Assembly (NCBI GenBank): GCA_900550745.1 | Contig: URTO01000163.1 | Location: 1-5,244 of the forward strand | Reading direction: 5' to 3' | DNA length: 5,244 bases | Source of the DNA: an uncultured Desulfovibrio sp. | Lineage (GTDB): Bacteria; Desulfobacterota; Desulfovibrionia; Desulfovibrionales; Desulfovibrionaceae | Shown here: positions 1 to 5,244 of the stretch, piece by piece | Layout: every line of letters starts with the position of its first letter | Position numbering within the stretch: position 1 is the first letter of the stretch | Made by a program: the position numbers and the translations under genes | The notes under the pieces: model-generated | Told to the model about the DNA's origin: nothing | Database searches by the model: none | Seen by the model: only the letters and a program-made list of their open reading frames with translations

Positions 1-26
1 GGGAACCCTTCTCCAGAAGGGTTCCC
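1..26 (-). terminator. Rho-independent terminator hairpin downstream of murJ (partial)
   Basis: Bases 1-12 and 15-26 are perfect inverted repeats (GGGAACCCTTCT against AGAAGGGTTCCC), giving a 12-bp GC-rich stem with a minimal loop. The stem begins 23 bases after the murJ stop codon, where an intrinsic terminator for the minus-strand transcript is expected. The U-tract would lie left of base 1, outside the window, so it cannot be confirmed. On the plus strand the stem is followed by a C-rich run without T's, so it does not look like a plus-strand terminator as seen here. Confidence 0.72.
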
Positions 27-49
27 CTCCCCCCTCCAATCTTCAATCC

Positions 50-1639
50 CTACCTTCCCCTTCTCAACGACAATGCTTCGGGCATGAACAGCTTGGCGAG
101 CAAAAGATAGGGGATGGCGAAGATGACCCCCGCGATGCCGCATATGACGGCGTGGCGCATGGCTGCGGGCAGATAGGCATACAGGGAGGGGAACCAGAGG
201 GGCAGGCGGCCTGAAAGCCCGTAGACCGCGGAAAAGGCCAGCAGCGTGCCGGGCAGGGCCAGCAGGCAGCCCTTGATGAGCAGGCGCCCCATGCCGTCGA
301 ACGCGCCCCTGCCGTGCTTGCGGATCCAGAACCACGACAGGGCAAGGGTGTAGGCGAAGAGGCAGAGCGTCGTCAGCGTGGCAACGCCGAACGCCCCCCA
401 GAGCTTTACCGCGAGCGGATAGACGGGCAGGGCGGCGAGGGTCGCTGCGGTGCCTACGATGGCCGGGGTGATGGTATTCTGGCGGGCGTAGAAAGCCCTT
501 CCGATAACCTGCTGCACGACCCAGAAGGGGACTGAAAGGAGCAGCATCTGGAGCAGCGGCGCGGCGAGGATGGTTTCCTCGGCGGAGAATTGCCCGCCTT
601 CAAAGATGAATCCGAGCGTGGGCAGGGCAACGGCCATCATATAGGCCGTGAGCGGGATGACCACAAGCATGCTCCCGCGCAGGGCCGTGCCAAGGGTCTT
701 GTCGAATCCGGCGTCGTCACCTCTGGCCGCCAGCGCGGCAAGGAACGGGAAGGACGCCACGCCCGCGGCCTGCGCCACCACGCCCACGGGGACAAGCATG
801 ATGCGCCGGGCATAGCTCAGGAGGCTCACCGCCCCTTCTCCCGCCATGGAGCCGAAAATACGCACGAACTGTTCATCCATAGCCACAATGGACACGCCGA
901 GCATAAGCGGCAGGGCCAGCAGGAGAAGCCGTTTGAGGAGCGGGTGGCGCAGGTTGAAGCGGAGCCGCAGCCCGGCGGGGATGCCTTCGGGCAAGGGCGC
1001 GCCGGAGGAGCGGGCCGCCATGACGGGCAACAGGAACGAGCCGAGGGCCGCGCCGAACAGGACGCCCCAGCAGAAGCCTTCCATGTCCCTCCCGGTCACG
1101 AGGAGGCCGCCCGCGATGATGCAGCCGTTGTAGATGAGCGGCGTGAGCGCGGGGGTGAGGAACTGCTTGCGGATGTAGAGCAGGGCGGATACGCACGCGC
1201 CGGGCAGGAAGAAGACCTGTGCGGGCAGGATGATGCGCAGGAAATGGGACAGCCGTGCCTGTTTTTCCGGGGAAAATCCCGGCCCGACGAGTTGGGAGAG
1301 TTCCGGGGCGAAGATCCAGGCCACGGCGGTCAGGACGGCTATGCTGAGGGCCGCCCACCAGAACACCGCCGAGAAGAACCGCCAGCCGTCGGCCTCATCC
1401 TCCTCGAACCGTTTGGAAAGCAAAGGGATCAGCGTGATTGAGATATAACCGCCCGCAAGCAGGTGATTGAGGAAGTCCGGGATCACGAAGGCCGCGAAAT
1501 AGACGTCCGATTCCGCACCCGCCCCGAATTGCCACGAAACCACCTTATCCCGTACCAGCCCCATGAGCCGGGACAGGAACACGCTGCCCGCCATGATCAG
1601 GGCCGCTATGCCCATTTTATGCGTTGCCGTCAGTCGCAC
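50..1639 (-). CDS. murJ: MurJ/MviN-family lipid II flippase (MOP superfamily)
   Basis: Polytopic inner-membrane protein of 529 aa, the usual length for MurJ, which flips the undecaprenyl-linked peptidoglycan precursor lipid II to the periplasmic face. The sequence shows hydrophobic segments throughout, consistent with about 14 helices. The N-terminal family signature SRLMGLVRD (residues 23-31) is followed by FGAGAESDVYFAAFVIPDF (38-56). Later come YARRIM (276-281) and the conserved RAFYARQNTITP (381-392). The start is GTG at 1639: it is preceded by AAGGAT five bases upstream, and an in-frame TAA lies two codons before it. The ATG at residue 9 has no ribosome binding site. Compared with the E. 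coli protein as I recall it, the first-helix arginines (R24, R30), the aspartate at D45 and the TM8 arginine (R279) are kept. The positions matching E. coli R52, E57 and D269 are N58, G63 and R278. It is therefore a divergent subgroup, and a related role in polysaccharide export cannot be excluded. It lies downstream of comEC on the same strand, after a 265-bp gap, and ends just before a strong hairpin. Confidence 0.9.
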   Translation of the reverse strand: MRLTATHKMGIAALIMAGSVFLSRLMGLVRDKVVSWQFGAGAESDVYFAAFVIPDFLNHLLAGGYISITLIPLLSKRFEEDEADGWRFFSAVFWWAALSIAVLTAVAWIFAPELSQLVGPGFSPEKQARLSHFLRIILPAQVFFLPGACVSALLYIRKQFLTPALTPLIYNGCIIAGGLLVTGRDMEGFCWGVLFGAALGSFLLPVMAARSSGAPLPEGIPAGLRLRFNLRHPLLKRLLLLALPLMLGVSIVAMDEQFVRIFGSMAGEGAVSLLSYARRIMLVPVGVVAQAAGVASFPFLAALAARGDDAGFDKTLGTALRGSMLVVIPLTAYMMAVALPTLGFIFEGGQFSAEETILAAPLLQMLLLSVPFWVVQQVIGRAFYARQNTITPAIVGTAATLAALPVYPLAVKLWGAFGVATLTTLCLFAYTLALSWFWIRKHGRGAFDGMGRLLIKGCLLALPGTLLAFSAVYGLSGRLPLWFPSLYAYLPAAMRHAVICGIAGVIFAIPYLLLAKLFMPEALSLRRGR

Positions 1640-1644
1640 TGGTT

Positions 1645-1650
1645 ATCCTT
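1645..1650 (-). promoter_or_regulatory. murJ ribosome binding site
   Basis: Reads AAGGAT on the minus strand, with 5 bases (AACCA) to the GTG codon at 1639. It decides the start: the nearby ATG at 1615 lacks any purine-rich site. Confidence 0.65.
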
Positions 1651-1697
1651 ATGATTGGAGGTTCAAACCGGGAAAAGGGCTTTCCGGGGAATATGTT

Positions 1698-1860
1698 GGG
1701 CTGTGTCACAGAAAACGGTTGATGCTTTATCTCTTGAAATTCCAAAGGGATAACCAATGAAATCCCCCAGTTATGGAGCCCGCCAGCGGGAAATTGGAGA
1801 AAAAGCATATATTTTCAGCATATTGCCGAGAAAAAACAACCATGTGCTGTGACAGAGCCC
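1698..1860. repeat. Imperfect inverted-repeat element, MITE-like or IS remnant
   Basis: A 163-bp unit fills most of the comEC-murJ gap. Its ends are GGGCTGTGTCACAG (1698-1711) and the complement of CTGTGACAGAGCCC (1847-1860), matching at 13 of 14 positions. The similarity continues inward as CGGTTG against TGGTTG. It resumes at ATGCTTTATCTC (1722-1733) against the complement of GAGAAAAAGCAT (1797-1808), matching at 11 of 12, and then GAAATTCC against CAATTTCC. The right arm carries about 28 extra bases between these blocks. A small GC hairpin (CCCGC-CA-GCGGG, 1779-1790) lies near the centre. There is no plausible transposase frame inside, and the immediate flanks (AATATGTT and TATTTTTC) show no clear target duplication. 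The terminal GGGCTNTGTCACAG pattern resembles transposon ends; I cannot name a family. Transcribed as part of a comEC-murJ message, it would fold into a long bulged hairpin. Confidence 0.6.
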
Positions 1861-1904
1861 TATTTTTCCCTGCCCGGCATCCGTTCCCGTCCTCCAACGG
1901 TTTT

Positions 1905-4775
1905 TTAGGGTAAAGGGATGCTGCCGCCATTCCGTATTTCCGGCGGGAGGGCCTTTGCCCTCTCCAAAGGTTGGCCATACCGGGAGAGGCGAGGCTGTGG
2001 AGGAAAGCCTTCCTGAAGGGTGGGGTTCTTCCCAACATTCTTTTTCAGGGCCCAATGGACGGCAATTTCACCTTCATCGCCGGTGATGTAAAGCGGAATA
2101 TCCCGCCATTCCAATGCGTCGCGGACTTTCCGGGAAGGAAGCCGGTAAGGGTTGTACGCCCCGGCGCTGGCGATGGCCAGCTTTGGGGATACCGCGTCGT
2201 ACAGGGCCGGGACACGGCTGCCTGCGGAACCGTGGTGGGGCAGGACGAGCACGTCCGCCGAAAGATCCGCGCCGCTTCGCAGCAGGGCCCGCAGGTACGG
2301 GGCTTCGGCGTCTCCGGGCAGCAAGGCGAGGCCGTGCCCGTTGAGGGCAAGCCGGAACACCAGCCCGTTATTGCCCGAAGGCGTCACGCCGGGGGCCGGG
2401 GCCAGCACTTCAAGCGCCAGCCCGCCCGCAAGGGGGAGCACGTTTCCCGCCCGCAAAGTATGACGGGGAATGCCGCGCGAGGCAAGGATGGCGGCAAACG
2501 CTTCGGAGAGAGGCCGGGGCGAACCCTGCCGCGGCGTGTCGATGCCTTCAAGCGGAGCGGTATAAGCCTTTTTTATCGCGTAATTGTCCGCGATGAACAG
2601 CAAGCCTTTAAGATGATCCCGGTCGGGATGCGTTACGGCGATGAAGTCCAGCCGGGGCAGGTTGTTGGCGGTGAGCACCGGGGAAACGATATCCCTCCCT
2701 ACATCGAAACGGTCGGAAAACAGCCCGCCGCCGTCCACCAGCGCCCGCCCTCCGCAGGGCCACTCCAGAAGGATGGCTTGCCCCTGCCCGACATCCAGCA
2801 CCCGGAGGGAAATTTTGGGTTCAAAGAAGGCATGTATCCAGAGCAGCGGCCCGACGGAAAGCAGGAGCGCGCCGGAGATCAGAAGGCGTTTCGCCGCGTG
2901 CGGGAAGTGATCCCGGTGTACGCGCATGGCCAGCGCCACGGCAGCCGCCCCGAAGCCGAGGATGGCGGTCCAATGCGGGCGCGGGGATACGAACAGATCC
3001 AGACCCGCGTGCGCCTGTAGCCAGCGCAGGCCGTACAGAAGGGCCTCGCAAGGGATGTTCGCCAGATGGAGCAGGAAAGCGGCAGCCTGTTCCAATCCGG
3101 CTGCCGCGGCGATAAGCCCAAGGAACGACAGCGGCAGGACGATGAAGCCGAGCGCCGGAAGCCAGAGCAGGTTGATCGGGAACCAGAGGGTCGAGCGCCC
3201 GAAGGCATCCATCACGAGGGGGAGGGTGGCGAGCTGCGCGGCGACGGAACAGCCGAGGGTCAGCCAGAGAAGCCGGACGAAACGGCTCATGGCGGCACGC
3301 ATGGGCGAGATCCCGCCTTGCAGGGCTTTGAGCGGCGAGAAGGAGAACGGGCCGTCGTTCCAGAGCTTGCTGAGCCACGGGGAACAAAGCGCGATGCCCG
3401 CCACCGCCGAAAAAGAGAGCTGCACGCCCAGATCGTAAAGGCACAGGGGATCGGCCAGAACCATGCAGAGCAGGGCGAGCAGGAGCACGTCGGCAAAGGT
3501 GAAGGCCGGGCGCAGGTTCCGGCGGAAGCGTTCGGGAAGCAGATCGGGCACGCAGCGCAGCAGGCAAACGATGGTGAGCATCAGGGCGGCCCGCACCAGT
3601 GAAGGCGGCGCATCGCCAAGCCATAGATAGGCGTAGGCCAGCGGCAGGCTCAGGAGCCCGATGAGGCTGTAGGCCGGGAAGCGCAGGAACAGCCCCGGCG
3701 CGAGGAGCCCCACCATCCCGGTGAGCGCCAACGCGCCCAAGCCGACGACGGCAAGATGCTGCCCGGACAGGGCAAGGCTGTGCGTCAGCCCCGCCGCGTT
3801 GATGCGTTCCATGTCCGGCGTGTTGAGCCCATAGCGATCCCCGAACAGCAAGGCCGGGATGATGGAAGAGCCGCCGTCCCGCATCCTTGAAAAGGGCCTC
3901 GTATCCGCCGGCGCTGCGGAGTGCGCCGATGAGCCGGAATGGTTCCGAACCTCCCCAATCCGTACGGCCCCAACCCGCTCAGGGGCGGACGTGCCCCCCT
4001 GTGGGGCTGGAGGCGGTTCGTTCCAAGCGGCTGGGGGCGGCAGGGCCGCCCGCCGGGAAGTGTTTCCGTCCGCACTGGAAGGGGAAAGCGTGCGGGGGCC
4101 GCTTTCTTCCGGCGAACCCAGCGCGGCGGCGACACGCAGGCGCAGGCGTTCCCGCAGCCCGGCTCCGGCGGAAGGCGTGCCGGATGTACGGATGGCGGCG
4201 TCATCCTGTTTGGCCCACGCCTGAAAGAACACGCCTTGGCGATGCCAGTAGTCTTCACTGTTCCACGCGCCTTGGTTGCGGAAGCCGTGAACCGGGCGGA
4301 TTTTCAGGTTTGCGGTTATCCGTTGTCCCGGCAGGGGGCGGGGTACGTCGGGCATGTCCTGCCACGTCAGGGCCAGCCTGCCGGGGAGCGGTTCCTTTTC
4401 GGCGGGGCCCACATCGTCCAGAATGATTTGCAGCCGCTGATCCGGCAGGCCGCGGGAACCGACGATCACGCCCTCCACGGTGACGGCCCGCCGCGAGGAC
4501 AGGCTTTTTTCCAGCCATGCCGGATACTCTTGGGGGACGCGCGGAGCGGACTTTCCACCGATCCACCAGCCCGCGATGACGCACGCAGCCGCCAGCAGGC
4601 AGCAAAGGGGGCGGCGCGTCCGGCTGTCCGCCCATACGAACAGGGCACAGGCCGTCAAAGCCGGAACCGGGAAACGGGCCGCGACGATTCCCGCGGCGAA
4701 CAGCAAGACGCCGGTTTCCCAGAACAGGAGCGGCTGAAGCGGCGGGACGGGCGGCATCGGCTGTTTTGTCGGCAT
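1905..4775 (-). CDS. comEC: ComEC/Rec2-family DNA internalization channel with metallo-beta-lactamase domain
   Basis: Inner-membrane channel that passes single-stranded transforming DNA into the cytoplasm. From the ATG at 4775 it is 956 aa, long for the family. Order of parts: N-terminal helices and DUF4131/OB-like region (about 16-200; RNQGAWNSEDYWHRQGVFF resembles the usual NPGGFDYxRYLxxQGI); a Pro/Ser/Ala-rich linker (about 221-303); the ComEC membrane core (about 306-624) with FGDRYGL, LSGQH (336-340, family ISGLH), GVQLSFSAVAGI (450-461) and QLATLPL (514-520); and a metallo-beta-lactamase domain (about 655-914). In that last domain lie DVGQG (661-665), DGGG (681-684), HPDRDH (716-721), GDAE (821-824) and HHGS (847-850), so the metal-ligand motifs are intact. 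The residue after DVGQG is Gln rather than the usual Asp. The last 43 residues do not look like family sequence. Start choice is uncertain: an ATG at 4868 adds 31 residues and has GGAGGT about 12 bases upstream, but it overlaps the divergent gene, while the 4775 ATG fits the family N-terminus yet has no clear Shine-Dalgarno. Whether this organism is naturally transformable cannot be told from here. Confidence 0.93.
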   Translation of the reverse strand: MPTKQPMPPVPPLQPLLFWETGVLLFAAGIVAARFPVPALTACALFVWADSRTRRPLCCLLAAACVIAGWWIGGKSAPRVPQEYPAWLEKSLSSRRAVTVEGVIVGSRGLPDQRLQIILDDVGPAEKEPLPGRLALTWQDMPDVPRPLPGQRITANLKIRPVHGFRNQGAWNSEDYWHRQGVFFQAWAKQDDAAIRTSGTPSAGAGLRERLRLRVAAALGSPEESGPRTLSPSSADGNTSRRAALPPPAAWNEPPPAPQGGTSAPERVGAVRIGEVRNHSGSSAHSAAPADTRPFSRMRDGGSSIIPALLFGDRYGLNTPDMERINAAGLTHSLALSGQHLAVVGLGALALTGMVGLLAPGLFLRFPAYSLIGLLSLPLAYAYLWLGDAPPSLVRAALMLTIVCLLRCVPDLLPERFRRNLRPAFTFADVLLLALLCMVLADPLCLYDLGVQLSFSAVAGIALCSPWLSKLWNDGPFSFSPLKALQGGISPMRAAMSRFVRLLWLTLGCSVAAQLATLPLVMDAFGRSTLWFPINLLWLPALGFIVLPLSFLGLIAAAAGLEQAAAFLLHLANIPCEALLYGLRWLQAHAGLDLFVSPRPHWTAILGFGAAAVALAMRVHRDHFPHAAKRLLISGALLLSVGPLLWIHAFFEPKISLRVLDVGQGQAILLEWPCGGRALVDGGGLFSDRFDVGRDIVSPVLTANNLPRLDFIAVTHPDRDHLKGLLFIADNYAIKKAYTAPLEGIDTPRQGSPRPLSEAFAAILASRGIPRHTLRAGNVLPLAGGLALEVLAPAPGVTPSGNNGLVFRLALNGHGLALLPGDAEAPYLRALLRSGADLSADVLVLPHHGSAGSRVPALYDAVSPKLAIASAGAYNPYRLPSRKVRDALEWRDIPLYITGDEGEIAVHWALKKNVGKNPTLQEGFPPQPRLSRYGQPLERAKALPPEIRNGGSIPLP
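1945..1964 (-). repeat. GC-rich hairpin in the 3' tail of comEC
   Basis: GAGGGC (1947-1952) pairs with GCCCTC (1957-1962) around a CTTT loop, and the stem extends two more pairs including one G-U. It lies inside the coding tail about 40 bases before the comEC stop, in the part of the protein that is not family-like. No T-tract follows on the minus strand, so it is not called a terminator. Confidence 0.45.
3867..4115 (-). other. Low-complexity linker insertion within ComEC
   Basis: This encodes about 83 residues between the soluble N-terminal part and the FGDRYGL start of the membrane core, where typical family members have only a few residues. The peptide is rich in Pro, Ser, Ala, Gly and Arg, with no hydrophobic helix and no recognised motif. 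The DNA has short palindromes, for example GGGCGGC-AGG-GCCGCCC (4035-4051) and CCGCAC/GTGCGG arms (4071-4096). The reading frame stays open and the core resumes intact. Confidence 0.55.
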
Positions 4776-4793
4776 GGCGCAAGTTGTTTTGGG

Positions 4794-4799
4794 AAGGAG
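4794..4799 (+). promoter_or_regulatory. Strong Shine-Dalgarno for an ATG at 4807
   Basis: AAGGAG lies 7 bases before an ATG at 4807, an ideal arrangement. It sits in the short gap between the divergent comEC start and the downstream plus-strand gene. The ATG it serves is not in the frame of that gene, which makes the site informative about a leader ORF or a damaged 5' end. Confidence 0.6.
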
Positions 4800-4806
4800 A
4801 AGGAAG

Positions 4807-4836
4807 ATGGAAAAGGGGAGGCGCGTTTCTGGATAA
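4807..4836 (+). other. Nine-codon ORF: leader peptide or displaced 5' end of the next gene
   Basis: ATG at 4807 with a perfect ribosome binding site encodes MEKGRRVSG, then TAA at 4834-4836. It runs one base out of register with the long plus-strand frame. Dropping one base from the AAAAGGGG run (4811-4818) would join them into a continuous protein beginning MEKGGAFLDKLCAVM. As it stands, it could be a translated leader whose ribosomes reinitiate at 4850, or a sign of a one-base insertion or sequencing error. Confidence 0.35.
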
Positions 4837-4849
4837 ATTATGTGCCGTG

Positions 4850-5224
4850 ATGTACCCGGCCGGTCCATGGGATCCGGATAACCTCCGGCAGGAAGTGTTC
4901 GCCTGTTTACCTTTACATGTCTGTTATACCGTTTTTCTTTGGTTCGGGACGGTAATGAACGTTGTCTCCAGAGAATGTCCGGGACTGTTCCGGGAAGCTT
5001 CGGATGATGCAGAACCAGTTTCTTTACGGGAAAATATTCATGCCATGTACAACCTCGTGACAGAAAACGATATTACCAAAGAAAAAGAGGTTGCCCGGCT
5101 GGAAATGTGGCGGGTACTCTACGATATGGACGAAAAAGCCCGCCGGATCAAAGAAATGAACGAACGACTGGAACAACTGGGGGAAGAAGGAAAACGAGAA
5201 AACTGCTTTTTATGCAGAGTATGA
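4850..5224 (+). CDS. Small hypothetical protein, hydrophobic N-terminus and charged C-terminal helix
   Basis: I do not recognise this 124-residue protein. A hydrophobic stretch (about 15-39, containing VCYTVFLWFGTVMNVV) could be one membrane helix or a buried helix. Residues 76-112 are highly charged and helix-prone with heptad-like hydrophobics, a possible coiled coil. The protein ends in CFLCRV, giving a C-terminal CxxC at 119-122. Sampled lines are about 46-47% GC, against about 65% in comEC, and A-ending codons such as AAA, GAA and TTA are common, unlike the neighbours. The start is uncertain: the ATG at 4850 (GTG at 4847 just before) has no Shine-Dalgarno. The frame is open back to a TTG at 4766, but that would overlap comEC, and the best ribosome binding site upstream serves an out-of-frame ATG at 4807. 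It is divergent from comEC and may have been acquired separately. The open length and low-GC coding style support a real gene, but its expression is unproven. Confidence 0.6.
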   Translation: MYPAGPWDPDNLRQEVFACLPLHVCYTVFLWFGTVMNVVSRECPGLFREASDDAEPVSLRENIHAMYNLVTENDITKEKEVARLEMWRVLYDMDEKARRIKEMNERLEQLGEEGKRENCFLCRV

Positions 5225-5244
5225 CAGTCGTGGCGAAGGTGCCA
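5212..5244 (+). CDS. Possible start of a further plus-strand gene (cut by window edge)
   Basis: Two in-frame ATGs (5212 and 5221) open a frame that remains open to the window end. The second overlaps the stop of the preceding gene in the ATGA arrangement common in translationally coupled operons. Only 11 codons at most are visible, there is no clear ribosome binding site, and an open frame this short can occur by chance. No product can be suggested. Confidence 0.2.
   Translation, partial: MQSMTVVAKVP

Larger units (their letters stand above)
1640..1904. other. comEC-murJ intergenic region
   Basis: This 265-bp gap contains no convincing gene on either strand. Besides the inverted-repeat element it holds a weak dyad at 1669-1688 (CCGG...CCGG with partial AAA/TTT pairing) in the murJ leader. 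It also holds a short stem CCGTT/AACGG (1881-1900) followed by six T's on the plus strand. No convincing -35/-10 pair for murJ was seen. AT content is higher than in the flanking genes, especially between 1711 and 1850. Confidence 0.6.

Noticed and set aside
590..1441. Long plus-strand open frame (283 codons) antisense to murJ
   Set aside because: It lies entirely within the clearly recognised murJ gene, and its peptide is a low-complexity Gly/Glu/Arg/His-rich shadow typical of the complement of a GC-rich membrane protein gene.
1690..1695. CATATT (minus strand) as a -10 box for murJ
   Set aside because: No recognisable -35 hexamer at 16-18 bases; a lone AT-rich hexamer is not enough.
1701..1711. 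CRP/FNR-type binding site
   Set aside because: The dyad CTGTGTCACAG has a 1-base centre, not the 6-base spacer of CRP (TGTGA-N6-TCACA) nor the FNR pattern.
1617..1808. Minus-strand open frame through the inverted-repeat element as a transposase relic
   Set aside because: The translated peptide shows no DDE, HTH or other transposase signature and runs into the murJ start in another frame.
1881..1906. Plus-strand stem CCGTT/AACGG followed by six T's, terminator-like
   Set aside because: The stem is only 5 bp with a 10-base loop, and no plus-strand gene lies upstream to be terminated. Part of the T-run is the comEC stop codon region.
1971..3020. Long plus-strand open frame (349 codons) antisense to comEC
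   Set aside because: It opposes the metallo-beta-lactamase half of comEC, which has intact family motifs. Composition is shadow-like and no domain is recognisable.
3939..4850. Plus-strand open frame (303 codons) antisense to the comEC N-terminal half
   Set aside because: Arg/Gly/Pro-rich shadow of a GC-rich gene, with no ribosome binding site or family features.
4923..4928. TATAAC (minus strand) as a -10 box for comEC
   Set aside because: The placement upstream of comEC is reasonable, but the bases at -35 spacing (GTCCCG/CGTCCC) do not resemble TTGACA.

Overview
The window looks like chromosomal DNA from a GC-rich deltaproteobacterium, most plausibly a Desulfovibrionaceae member (Desulfovibrio/Bilophila-like). 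This rests on the roughly 65% GC of the two long genes, their strong G/C third-position bias, and the style of the MurJ and ComEC sequences. It is an inference from memory, not a database match.

Layout. Almost everything reads on the minus strand, so it is described from high to low coordinates. (1) 4775-1905: a complete comEC/rec2-type gene for an inner-membrane DNA-translocation channel. It has an N-terminal DUF4131/OB-like part, a ComEC membrane core and a C-terminal metallo-beta-lactamase domain with its metal-ligand motifs intact. It also carries an unusual low-complexity linker of about 83 residues and a non-family C-terminal tail. (2) 1904-1640: a 265-bp gap containing a 163-bp imperfect inverted-repeat element (1698-1860) that resembles a MITE or a decayed IS. 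(3) 1639-50: a complete murJ/mviN-type gene for a MOP-superfamily lipid II flippase, with a GTG start and a good Shine-Dalgarno, in the same direction as comEC. (4) 26-1: a strong 12-bp hairpin just after the murJ stop, the likely terminator of this unit.

On the plus strand, divergent from comEC, lies a small unrecognised gene (about 4850-5224, 124 aa). Its GC content is clearly lower (about 46-47% in sampled lines). Its 5' end is odd: a textbook Shine-Dalgarno plus ATG at 4807 sits one base out of register with the long frame. Its stop overlaps a possible further plus-strand start (ATGA at 5221), cut off by the window edge.

Functionally, comEC (DNA uptake across the inner membrane) and murJ (peptidoglycan precursor export) are both envelope membrane proteins with no direct mechanistic link. 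They are probably neighbours rather than a system. No RNA genes, CRISPR array or intact transposase were seen. The features most worth a second look are the inverted-repeat element, the atypical charged residues in MurJ, the ComEC linker, and the low-GC small gene with its displaced 5' frame.
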